Positions 49,488-56,999 of a stretch of DNA of 64,000 nucleotides are shown here, piece after piece. Location of the stretch: assembly GCF_003001675.1 (NCBI RefSeq), contig NZ_PVYW01000006.1, positions 1 through 64,000 of the forward strand, given 5' to 3'. The stretch is from Cohnella sp. SGD-V74 (lineage in GTDB: Bacteria; Bacillota; Bacilli; Paenibacillales; Paenibacillaceae). Position 1 is the stretch's first letter. Each line of letters opens with the position of its first letter. The notes under the pieces are model-generated. The model saw only the letters and a program-made list of their open reading frames with translations, did not search any database and had not been told where the DNA came from. The position numbers were made by a program, and so were the translations under genes.

Positions 49488-50891
49488 ATGGTATTCAGCA
49501 GTCTCCTTTTCCTGTTTCTGTTTCTGCCGGTCGTCCTGCTGCTGTACTACTGCTCCCCGTGGAGAATCCGCAATCTGGTGCTGTTTCTGACGAGCCTTGT
49601 GTTCTACGCATGGGGCGAGCCGGTCTACATCGTCCTCATGCTCGTGTCCACGCTGACGGACTACGGCTTCGGACGTCTTCTCGACGGTCCGAAGCTCGGG
49701 CCGGCGAAGCGAAAAGCGGTCGTGGCCGCGTCGATCGCCGTCAATCTGGCTCTGCTGTCTTACTTCAAGTACGCCGACTTCTTAATCGGCAACCTGAACG
49801 GTTGGCTCGGCACGGATATTCCGCTTACCGAACTGGCGCTTCCAATCGGCATCTCGTTCTATACGTTCCAGTCGATGTCCTACATTGTGGACATCTACCG
49901 GGGGACGGCGAAGGCGCAGCGGAACTGGATCGACTTCGCCACCTTCGTGGCGCTGTTCCCCCAATTGGTCGCAGGGCCGATCGTGCACTACAAGTCGGTA
50001 GCCGAGCAGCTCCGCAGCCGCAAGGTGGACGCCGCGATGTTCGCCGAAGGCGTACGCCGCTTCGTGACCGGGCTGGCCAAGAAGGTGCTGCTCGCGAACA
50101 ATATCGGGCTGCTCTGGCATACGATCTCGGCCGCCGACGCCGGCACGCTGCCCGTGATGACGGCATGGCTGGGCATTATCGCCTTCGCCTTCCAAATTTA
50201 TTTCGACTTCAGCGGCTATTCGGACATGGCGATCGGACTCGGCCTGATGTTCGGCTTTCGGTTCAACGAGAACTTCAACAAGCCTTACGCCGCCCAGAGC
50301 ATCACCGATTTCTGGCGCCGTTGGCACATCTCGCTGAGCACCTGGTTCCGGGACTACGTCTACATTCCGCTCGGCGGCAACCGCAAGGGACTGAGCAACC
50401 AGCTGCGCAACATCCTGATCGTCTGGACGCTGACCGGTATCTGGCACGGCGCGAGCTGGAACTTCCTGCTCTGGGGGCTGTACTTCGGCGTCATTCTCAT
50501 TTTCGAGAAATGGATCGGCTTGTCGCTGCTGGAACGCTCGCCCCGGTGGGTTCGCCATCTGTATGCCGCGCTGCTCATTCTCGTCGGCTGGGTATTGTTC
50601 GCGTTCGAAGAGCTGCCGGAAGTCGGCCGATATTTGGCCGCAATGTTCGGTCTGGCCGGCCAGCCTCTATGGAACGGCGAAACGATGTACTTCGCTTACA
50701 CGAACGCTATTTTGCTGGCTGTGCTGACGGTTGCCGCCCTGCCCTACGGCAAGCTGCGGCGACTGGCGGCGCACGGCCTCGGCGGGACCGGTGATGCACT
50801 GCGTCTGGTCTGGTGCGGCGCGCTGTTCCTGCTGTCGGTGTCTTATTTGGTGGATGCGACCTTCAACCCGTTTTTGTATTTTCGTTTTTGA
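49488..50891 (+). CDS. MBOAT O-acyltransferase, AlgI/DltB-like
   Basis: 467 residues with ten or more membrane helices. Seen: FPQLVAGPIVHYKSV, FQIYFDFSGYSDMAIGLGLMFGF, NFNKPYAAQSITDFWRRWHISLSTWFRDYVYIPLGGNR and the catalytic His in LTGIWHGASWNFLLWG, all hallmarks of AlgI-type MBOAT enzymes that pass acyl (usually acetyl) groups across the membrane to surface polysaccharides. The DHHW protein downstream is the expected extracytoplasmic acceptor-side partner. The polymer is unknown. Confidence 0.94.
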   Translation: MVFSSLLFLFLFLPVVLLLYYCSPWRIRNLVLFLTSLVFYAWGEPVYIVLMLVSTLTDYGFGRLLDGPKLGPAKRKAVVAASIAVNLALLSYFKYADFLIGNLNGWLGTDIPLTELALPIGISFYTFQSMSYIVDIYRGTAKAQRNWIDFATFVALFPQLVAGPIVHYKSVAEQLRSRKVDAAMFAEGVRRFVTGLAKKVLLANNIGLLWHTISAADAGTLPVMTAWLGIIAFAFQIYFDFSGYSDMAIGLGLMFGFRFNENFNKPYAAQSITDFWRRWHISLSTWFRDYVYIPLGGNRKGLSNQLRNILIVWTLTGIWHGASWNFLLWGLYFGVILIFEKWIGLSLLERSPRWVRHLYAALLILVGWVLFAFEELPEVGRYLAAMFGLAGQPLWNGETMYFAYTNAILLAVLTVAALPYGKLRRLAAHGLGGTGDALRLVWCGALFLLSVSYLVDATFNPFLYFRF

Positions 50892-50897
50892 TAGGTA

Positions 50898-51115
50898 GTT
50901 CAAAAAGTCCGATTTTGATCACGAAGCATCCCAGGAAGCAGACTCGACATCGAATCTTGAATTCAGCCGGTTCTTCCGGTGCTCACGTAGCTTCCACTAC
51001 GCTTTACTATCGTTCCTCACACCCGGACTTCATCCAACCTTCCAGGATGCATGGGCGAGCAGTTCGCCGTAAGGCGAACGACCAGCCTTGGTGCTGAAAA
51101 CCGGACTTTTTGAAC
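50898..51115. mobile_element. MITE-like element C with GTTCAAAAAGTCCG terminal inverted repeats
   Basis: GTTCAAAAAGTCCG (50898-50911) and CGGACTTTTTGAAC (51102-51115) are perfect 14-bp inverted repeats enclosing about 190 bp without a gene. Internal short dyads (GTTCGCC/GGCGAAC) occur. It lies between the MBOAT and DHHW genes of one operon, just before the RBS. A deleted copy is at 37521-37555. Confidence 0.8.
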
Positions 51116-51141
51116 ATGAATTACAAGGAGGTTAAAGAACT

Positions 51142-52281
51142 ATGAAGCGGATCACGGACCGACTGCTCGTCGGGTCGTTCGCCGGCACGCTGTTCCTCCT
51201 GTCCGCAGCTTTCCTGGCTCTGCCGACCGAACGGTTCTCGGAGCTGGAAAACCGCTATTTGCAGCAAATGCCTCGACTCACCTGGGACAATCTGATTTCC
51301 AAAAAATTCGCGGACGAGACCGAACGCTTCGTCACCGATCATTTTCCGCTCAGGGCGGACTGGATCGGGGTGAAGTCGGCGGCGGAGCGATTAAGGCTGC
51401 AGCAGGAAAACAACAGCATCTACCTGGGCAAGGACGGGTACTTGTTCGAGAAGTTCGCGGAGCCCGATTACAGTAAGATCAATACCTACGCCGAAGCAGT
51501 GAAACGCTTTGCCGAGAAGCACCCGGAAGCGGACGTCTCTTTCCTGCTCGCTCCGACCTCGGTCGGGATGTACCCGGAGCGCCTGCCCTGGAAAGCGCCC
51601 AACTATCCGCAGGAGAAAGTTAACGCCCATGTGGGCTCGGTTCTCGGGGACAGCGTCGGTTATTTGAACGGCTTTGACTTCCTGCGTCCGCACGCCTCCC
51701 AGCCGATCTACTACCGGACGGACCATCACTGGACGACGCTCGGCGCGTACTACGCCTATGCCGCCTACGCCGCGAAGATGGGCTGGACGGCCGCTGCGTT
51801 GGACGAGTTCGAGGTCGAGAACGTCAGCGATTCGTTTCTGGGCAGCTTCCATACGCGGGGACAGTTCGGCGGCTTGAATCCGGACATCGTTCAGGCATTC
51901 CGGCCGAAGCAGCCCGTCGGCTCGGAGATGTACGTCGCGGACACGGATACGACTTATGAGAGCTTGTACGCGCAAGAGTTCCTGGCGAAAAAGGATAAGT
52001 ACTCGTATTTCCTCGGCGGAGTCCACGCATTGTCCGTCATTAAGAGCGATTCCGGGAACGCCGATCTGGGCAAGCTGCTCGTCGTGAAGGATTCCTACGC
52101 CCATAGCTTTGTCCCTTTCTTGACCAAACATGTATCCGAAATTCACGTCATCGACATCCGCTTCTACAACGGCAGCATTGGCGATTATATGGAAGAGAAC
52201 GGGATCGATAAAGCTCTGATGCTGTTCAACACAGCGACTTTCGTCGATAACGGCGAAATTTTGAAGCTCGGCAGCAAGTGA
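51142..52281 (+). CDS. DHHW-family protein (AlgX/AlgJ-like, acyltransferase partner)
   Basis: 379 residues. An N-terminal membrane anchor (LLVGSFAGTLFLLSAAFLAL) is followed by an SGNH-like fold on the outside. The diagnostic YYRTDHHWTTLGAYYAY motif (DHHW) carries the catalytic-type Asp/His; VVKDSYAHSFVPFL is the conserved Ser block near the end. Proteins of this type work with MBOAT enzymes in O-acetylation of exopolysaccharide. RBS AAGGAGGT is strong. Element C separates it from its MBOAT partner. Confidence 0.92.
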   Translation: MKRITDRLLVGSFAGTLFLLSAAFLALPTERFSELENRYLQQMPRLTWDNLISKKFADETERFVTDHFPLRADWIGVKSAAERLRLQQENNSIYLGKDGYLFEKFAEPDYSKINTYAEAVKRFAEKHPEADVSFLLAPTSVGMYPERLPWKAPNYPQEKVNAHVGSVLGDSVGYLNGFDFLRPHASQPIYYRTDHHWTTLGAYYAYAAYAAKMGWTAAALDEFEVENVSDSFLGSFHTRGQFGGLNPDIVQAFRPKQPVGSEMYVADTDTTYESLYAQEFLAKKDKYSYFLGGVHALSVIKSDSGNADLGKLLVVKDSYAHSFVPFLTKHVSEIHVIDIRFYNGSIGDYMEENGIDKALMLFNTATFVDNGEILKLGSK

Positions 52282-52293
52282 CGGTCAAATGGT

Positions 52294-52346
52294 GGGCAAG
52301 CGCAGAAAGCAGATCAACGTGAACGGTAAATTCGCAGCGCTTGCCC
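52294..52346 (+). terminator. Hairpin after the DHHW gene, possible attenuator
   Basis: GGGCAAGCGC (52294-52303) pairs with GCGCTTGCCC (52337-52346) across a 33-nt loop, followed by only ATTTT. It may lower expression of the second DUF4358 gene. Confidence 0.4.
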
Positions 52347-52429
52347 GCAACATTTTCCGCCCAGGTTCCGTCAGTAATACCGTACGTTATTCAAACATCG
52401 AGAATCGAACATCAAGGAGATTGTACCCC

Positions 52430-53254
52430 ATGAAGAAAAGCGCATTGTCATTTCTGTTAGTCACCGCATTGCTCGGAAGCTTGCTGACCGCTTGCTCCGG
52501 CAATTCCGATAAGAACAACAGCGTACCGCCTAGCGCCACGAGTTCGGCATCCGCGAGCGCAAGCCCAAGCGCAGAGGCAAGCGAGAGCCCCGAGGCTGAC
52601 ACGAGCCCGGAAGCAAGCGGAAGCGCGGAGGTCGGCGAAAGCCCGAATGCCGAAACGGACGCAAGCCCGAGCGAGTCCTCGGAGCCGAGCACGCAGCCGG
52701 AGGCGAGCAAAAAACCGGAAGAAAGCAAGCAGCCCGCTCCCAGCAAGAAGCCTTCCGAACCGAGCAAGAAGCCTGATCCGAGTAAATCCCCGGAGCCAAG
52801 CAAGAAGCCCGAACCGAGCAAAAAACCGGAGCCAAGTGAGAAGCCAGAACCGAGCGAGAAACCGGCCGCACCGACCACGGGAGATATCGTCAGCGCCATG
52901 CTCGAGCAGGTCGAACAGCCGATGCTCATGGACATGAGCGCGGAACAAATGGAGACCTCCTACGGCATCGATCCGAAGCTCGTCGAAGATTTCACCGTCA
53001 AAGCCCCTCTCATGAACGTCAAGACGAACGAAATCGCCGTCTTCAAGGTGAAGAAAGCGAAAGACGTCGCCGCCGTGAAGAAAGGCATGGAGAAGCGCGC
53101 GGAAGACGTTCAGAAGATGTTCGAAAGCTACCTTCCGGACCAATACGAGAACGCCAAAAACTACAAAATCGTTACGCAGGGCAACTACGTGCTGTTCCTC
53201 ATTTCGGAGAGCGCCGACGACCTGGAGAAGGCGTTTAAGGACTCGCTCAAATAG
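52430..53254 (+). CDS. DUF4358 lipoprotein with long Pro/Ser/Glu/Lys repeat linker (second paralogue)
   Basis: 274 residues. Lipoprotein signal MKKSALSFLLVTALLGSLLTACSG. Residues about 25-150 are a low-complexity linker: first Ser/Ala/Glu, then repeated KKPEPS / EKPEPS units, likely to span the cell wall. The C-terminal 125 residues are a DUF4358 domain almost colinear with the one at 48993 (AMLEQVEQPMLMDMSAEQME, APLMNVKTNEIAVFKVKK, YENAKNYKIVTQGNYVLFLISES). ATG 52430 with AAGGAG chosen over the upstream start. Last gene of the cassette. Confidence 0.9.
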   Translation: MKKSALSFLLVTALLGSLLTACSGNSDKNNSVPPSATSSASASASPSAEASESPEADTSPEASGSAEVGESPNAETDASPSESSEPSTQPEASKKPEESKQPAPSKKPSEPSKKPDPSKSPEPSKKPEPSKKPEPSEKPEPSEKPAAPTTGDIVSAMLEQVEQPMLMDMSAEQMETSYGIDPKLVEDFTVKAPLMNVKTNEIAVFKVKKAKDVAAVKKGMEKRAEDVQKMFESYLPDQYENAKNYKIVTQGNYVLFLISESADDLEKAFKDSLK

Positions 53255-53260
53255 GGAGAC

Positions 53261-53345
53261 GATAACCGATTCTTTAGAACAACGCCCTCCGTTTGAGCGC
53301 GATTCGGAGGTTGATAACCGATTCTTTAGAACAATGCCCTTCGTC
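53261..53345. repeat. Tandem repeat, period 52 bp, two copies (TTAGAACA family, locus C)
   Basis: GATAACCGATTCTTTAGAAC starts at 53261 and 53313, 52 bp apart, each followed by AA(C/T)GCCCT. The reverse complement, GCTCAAACGGAGGGCGTTG then TTCTAA, matches locus A (11695-11865) closely. Confidence 0.8.
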
Positions 53346-53401
53346 CGCATGCAAAAGTCTCTCCATCGAGCGTTTCGTTTGCTTGTATATGCAAATCGCA
53401 C

Positions 53402-53435
53402 AAAAAAAACCATCCCGCGAAGGATGGTTTTTCAT
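53402..53435. terminator. Bidirectional terminator between DUF4358 and NlpC/P60 genes
   Basis: AAAAACCATCC-CGCGAA-GGATGGTTTTTC: an 11-bp perfect stem with A-run and T-run on both flanks. Confidence 0.92.
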
Positions 53436-53444
53436 TTTTGACGA

Positions 53445-53921
53445 TTAGAGCACGCGGCGAGCCGTTACGTAGGCTTTCGTCCAATAGCTCGTATTCATGC
53501 TGGAGACGGTTACTCCCTGGCTGCTGCTGGCGTGGAGCATTTTGCCTTCTCCGGCGTAGATGGCGACGTGACTGATTCCGCTGCCTCCCGTTTTGAAAAA
53601 CAGAAGATCGCCGACGCTCAAATACGCTTTATCGACCTTCTCGCCTACCGAAGCTTGTGCGGACGAAGTCCGGGGCAGGGAAATTCCGGCTTGCTCGAAC
53701 ACGTACTGGACGTAAGAGGAGCAATCGAATGCGGCGGTCGAGCCGGCCGTGGCTCCGAATTTGTATGGCGTACCGATATAGTCTTTGCCGAAGGACAGCA
53801 AGTTTAACGACTCGGGCGTAGCCGCGCTCGCTTGGGAAGAAGTTCCGATCGCCGTCCCGAACAATCCCGTTACCGCCAAGCCGCACGCAAGCACCCATTT
53901 TATCGCAAGTTTGTTTTTCAT
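53445..53921 (-). CDS. Secreted NlpC/P60 peptidoglycan endopeptidase
   Basis: 158 residues. Signal peptide (MKNKLAIKWVLACGLAVTGLFGTAIG, cleavage near ASAAT). Single NlpC/P60 domain: IGTPYKFGATAGSTAAFDCSSYVQYVF with the catalytic Cys, GISHVAIYAGEGKMLHASS with catalytic His residues. No SH3 or LysM binding domain, so a minimal enzyme, likely cleaving D-Glu-linked stem peptides. ATG 53921 with GGGAGG; the upstream in-frame start would spoil the signal peptide. The 318 bp upstream (53958-54275) hold its promoter region; I saw no riboswitch there. Confidence 0.92.
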   Translation of the reverse strand: MKNKLAIKWVLACGLAVTGLFGTAIGTSSQASAATPESLNLLSFGKDYIGTPYKFGATAGSTAAFDCSSYVQYVFEQAGISLPRTSSAQASVGEKVDKAYLSVGDLLFFKTGGSGISHVAIYAGEGKMLHASSSQGVTVSSMNTSYWTKAYVTARRVL

Positions 53922-54275
53922 GTTTAAGTAAATCCTCCCGGGCATCTCTGGTTGCATCGAACCGTCGTTGTCGGGATTAACTATAACATAACCGTTTTTT
54001 CCGATATTTTTCCAAAGAGAAAAGAATAGCCGTTATCCGGGGGATTTTAAGCTTTTCTTAAAAAACGGTTAGAAAACGTTAATTTTGTTACAACTACATT
54101 CCGAACAGGTTATATACCCCGCTTAGTCCCTTTCGAATCACGTCGATACCGACGGGTGATCCCCGAATCTCGCCCTCCCCAGCAAGCTGTCCCAAATGGC
54201 AGATTGCCCGAGCAAACACACCGTCTCTCTCTGCTTCTCCCCAGGCGACAATCCGCTCCGACGGCTTCGCTTCGG

Positions 54276-55367
54276 CTACACCTTCAGCTCCATATGCCGG
54301 ATCTCCGACGTCTCGATCTGGATCGTGGCGTGCTGGATTTTGAATTTCTCCTCGATCGTCTGAATAGCCTGCTGCAAAATGCTTTGCTGATCCGAGGCGT
54401 CCTCGACAAGCAGATGGCAGCTTAACGAATCCATTCCCGAAGTAATCGTCCAGATGTGCAGATCGTGGACGTCGAGAACGCCCGGGATACCGGTTAGCGC
54501 CGACTTGACCGCGCCTTGGTCGATCGTCGCCGGGGTTCCCTCCATTAGAATGTGGACGGTGTGCTTGATGACGCTCCAGGCGCTTCTCAGAATGAGCAGC
54601 GAGACGAGCACGCTGATGATCGGATCCGCGACGTACCAGCCGAAGGCGAGCATGACGATCCCGGCGACGATGGCGCCGACGGAACCCAGAGCGTCTCCGA
54701 GCACGTGCAGATAGGCGCTTCTAAGGTTCAGGTTGTTTTTGACGTCTCCTTTGCGCATTAACGCGAGCGCGCTGAGCAGGTTGGCGACGAGTCCGACGGA
54801 GGCAATCAGCAGCATGGACAGGCTCGACACTTCCGGAGGCGCGGAGAAACGTTCATAGGCTTCCCACATAATGAATCCGGCGATGACGAACAGAGTTACG
54901 CCGTTGAACAGCGCAGCCAAAATCTCGAACCGATAGAAGCCGTACGTCTTGTTCGGAGATGCCGGTCTGGCCGCGAACCAGAACGCGACCAGGCTCAGCG
55001 CCAGAGCGCTGGCGTCGCTCAGCATATGGCCGGAATCCGAGAGCAGCGCAAGGCTGTTCGTGACGAGACCGCCGACAAACTCCAACACCATGATGCCCGC
55101 GGTGATGATAAGCGCGATTGTTAAGCCCTTTTTGTTCCCGTCGCGGTTGCCGTCGAAGTGGTGATGGCGGCCTCCGATGCCGTGATGATGTCCGTGATCG
55201 TGATGATGGCCGTGCCCATGATCGTGCGGGTGGTTGTCATGATTATGTTCATGTTCGTGGTCATAATGATTATGATCGTGATTTTGATTGTGGCCATGAT
55301 CGTGCGAGTGGTTGTCATGATTATGATTGCGGCCAGCATGATTGTGATCGTGCGTGCGGTTGGACAT
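54276..55367 (-). CDS. czcD: Cation diffusion facilitator (zinc exporter) with His-rich N-terminus
   Basis: 363 residues. The first 75 residues contain about 30 His in HDHNH/HDHGH repeats. Six membrane helices follow; metal-site pairs are HMLSDASALALS (helix 2) and HVLGDALGSVGA (helix 5), the HxxxD pattern of Zn-type CDF proteins. A C-terminal cytosolic domain (GIPGVLDVHDLHIWTITSGMDSLSCHLL) completes it. Exchanges Zn2+ (also Co/Cd) for protons. ATG 55367 with GAGGGATG preferred over 55391, which lies inside the operator. Stop about 350 bp from the NlpC start. Confidence 0.93.
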   Translation of the reverse strand: MSNRTHDHNHAGRNHNHDNHSHDHGHNQNHDHNHYDHEHEHNHDNHPHDHGHGHHHDHGHHHGIGGRHHHFDGNRDGNKKGLTIALIITAGIMVLEFVGGLVTNSLALLSDSGHMLSDASALALSLVAFWFAARPASPNKTYGFYRFEILAALFNGVTLFVIAGFIMWEAYERFSAPPEVSSLSMLLIASVGLVANLLSALALMRKGDVKNNLNLRSAYLHVLGDALGSVGAIVAGIVMLAFGWYVADPIISVLVSLLILRSAWSVIKHTVHILMEGTPATIDQGAVKSALTGIPGVLDVHDLHIWTITSGMDSLSCHLLVEDASDQQSILQQAIQTIEEKFKIQHATIQIETSEIRHMELKV

Positions 55368-55388
55368 ATTCCATCCCTCATTCCACAA

Positions 55389-55441
55389 CATATGAATACT
55401 TGCTCATATATTATAATGTTGCAGAAAGAAACATTTGTCAA
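55389..55441 (-). promoter_or_regulatory. Metal-responsive promoter/operator of the CDF exporter
   Basis: On the minus strand TTGACA (55436-55441) and TATAAT (55410-55415) are separated by 20 bp; the spacer holds a dyad ATGTT-N9-AACAT. Overlapping downstream is TATGAGCAAGTATTCATA (about 55391-55408), close to ArsR/CzrA-type operators (TGAACAnATATTCA). The long spacer would suit MerR-type control, the downstream site ArsR-type; which applies is open. Confidence 0.5.
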
Positions 55442-55543
55442 TAGGCTTCCCGACGACAGCCCGATCTATTTAGACGCGAAAAGAGCCCCGAACACCGCTT
55501 CGCAGCGGAATTCGAGACCCCTTCCAGAAAACCGGAATATTTG

Positions 55544-56725
55544 TCAGGATGCCAGCTTGGAGCCGTCGATGTCCTGCGTTCCTACGCCTTCGAACCATCC
55601 TTTGATGGTCTCGAAATCGTCGGAGAACGCCAGCGCGAGAATAAGCAGAATGCGAGCGTGCTGGGCGTTCAGGCTGTCGCCGGCGATAATTCCTTCGCCG
55701 CCGCCATACATCGTGCCAGAGCCCGTGCGAGTCGTCGTGACGAAGATAACGCCTTTGCCGATCGCTTCTTTACGCGCTTCTCCCATCAGCGACGAGATGC
55801 CGCCCGCGCCCGTTCCGGCTGTGACGATGCCTTTGGCTCCGTCGGCCACCAGACCGCGGATAGCGCCTCCGGTCATCTCTTGCCCGTTGTAAGCGATGCC
55901 TACGATCGGCAAATCCTTCTTGGCGATTTTCTTCAGGTCGAACGGCGTCTTCCAGTCTTCTTTTCCCGCTTTCAGCGCCCGCGCCGGAGCGCGGTAGATG
56001 CGAATTTCTTCATCGATGTATCCCAGCGCGCCCATGATCGGCGTCTGGAACGTATCCATGCGGTGGGCGTTCGATTTCGTGACGTCGCGTACCGCATGAA
56101 TCATGTCATTGAGCATCAGGACGGTTCCGAACCAAGTCGTCTTCCCGCTGCCCGCCAGCTTGATCGCGTTATACAGGTTGGCCGGACCGTCCGTACCGAT
56201 GACATCCCAAGGCCGCATCGCCCCCGTGATGACGACCGGCTTCTCGCTCTGTACCGTCAGATCAAGGAAGTACCCGATCTCCTCCATCGTGTCCGTTCCC
56301 GTCGTTACGACAACTCCGTCGTAAAGCTTCAGAGCCTGGTCGACGACCAGTGACAGATCGTACAGATCGGCGATGGCGTAGCCGCCGGAGCCTTTGTTGC
56401 CGAACTGGTAGACCGAGACGTCGGCGATTTTGTTTTTGTCCGGAAGCTGCTTCACCAGATCTTCCATCAGGAACGTTCCTGCTCTGTAATTCTGGAAGCT
56501 TGTTTCGTCGGCCGCTTTGCCGGCCAGCGTACCGCCCGTAGCAATAACCATGACGTTAGGAAGAGGAGAAGATTTGAAGGCGAAAGGGACAGGAGGAATT
56601 TTAACCTCGGAAGATGCGGAAGCAGCCGGCGCATCGGCGGCGAAAGCGGCATTCATCCCCGTTACGAGAAGCACCAGAGCCAGAAGCGAGACCGAGATTT
56701 TGCGAAAAACGGATGAAGAAGACAT
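55544..56725 (-). CDS. Secreted type II L-asparaginase
   Basis: 393 residues. Signal peptide (SVSLLALVLLVTGMNAAFAA), so exported. Catalytic Thr motifs: VIATGGTLAGKA and VVTTGTDTMEEIGYFLDL; also GAMRPWDVIGTDGPANL, with a slightly unusual replacement of the common MRPxTAxSADGP. Hydrolyses Asn (some also Gln) to ammonia outside the cell for nitrogen supply. Close in role to B. subtilis AnsZ. A perfect TnrA-type box lies 57 bp upstream of the ATG. Monocistronic. Confidence 0.93.
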   Translation of the reverse strand: MSSSSVFRKISVSLLALVLLVTGMNAAFAADAPAASASSEVKIPPVPFAFKSSPLPNVMVIATGGTLAGKAADETSFQNYRAGTFLMEDLVKQLPDKNKIADVSVYQFGNKGSGGYAIADLYDLSLVVDQALKLYDGVVVTTGTDTMEEIGYFLDLTVQSEKPVVITGAMRPWDVIGTDGPANLYNAIKLAGSGKTTWFGTVLMLNDMIHAVRDVTKSNAHRMDTFQTPIMGALGYIDEEIRIYRAPARALKAGKEDWKTPFDLKKIAKKDLPIVGIAYNGQEMTGGAIRGLVADGAKGIVTAGTGAGGISSLMGEARKEAIGKGVIFVTTTRTGSGTMYGGGEGIIAGDSLNAQHARILLILALAFSDDFETIKGWFEGVGTQDIDGSKLAS

Positions 56726-56781
56726 GTTTGTAACCTCCTATGTAAGATTAATTCTTTGTTGATAATCAAATCATAAGTTTA

Positions 56782-56798
56782 TGTTATATTTTATTACA
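56782..56798 (-). promoter_or_regulatory. TnrA/GlnR box upstream of the asparaginase gene
   Basis: The minus strand reads TGTAATAAAATATAACA, matching all fixed positions of TGTNANAWWWTMTNACA. It lies 57-73 bp upstream of the start codon, fitting activation by TnrA during nitrogen limitation, as known for B. subtilis ansZ. Confidence 0.75.
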
Positions 56799-56947
56799 AA
56801 CCCTCATTCCCCGTGTTAAAGCGAATTCATCATATTTTCTCTCGATTTCTCTATTCCCTTCTCCCTACATCGTCGTTTTTCTTTTTCAATAATGTTAGTT
56901 AATATTACGTATAAATGACATAAAACATCGAATATTCACTTCTAAAC

Positions 56948-56984
56948 ATAAAAATAGAGGCCAACCCTCTCGGGTTGACCTCTA
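56948..56984 (-). terminator. Rho-independent terminator of thrC-ROK operon
   Basis: TAGAGGTCAACCC-GAGA-GGGTTGGCCTCTA on the minus strand, followed by TTTTTATG. Lies just after the kinase stop. Confidence 0.9.
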
Positions 56985-56999
56985 ACGTCCCCAAACTTT

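Noticed and set aside
53958..54275. Possible c-di-AMP (ydaO) riboswitch ahead of the NlpC/P60 gene
   Set aside because: This gene type often has one, but none of the conserved ydaO segments could be read here.
55121..55441. Frame rich in ITIIMTTT on the minus strand
   Set aside because: Plus-one frame of the His-rich codons of the CDF gene.
54940..55892. Hydrophobic plus-strand frame (MVMAASDAVMMSVIVMM...)
   Set aside because: Antisense reading of CAT/CAC/GAT-type His-Asp codons; not a membrane protein.
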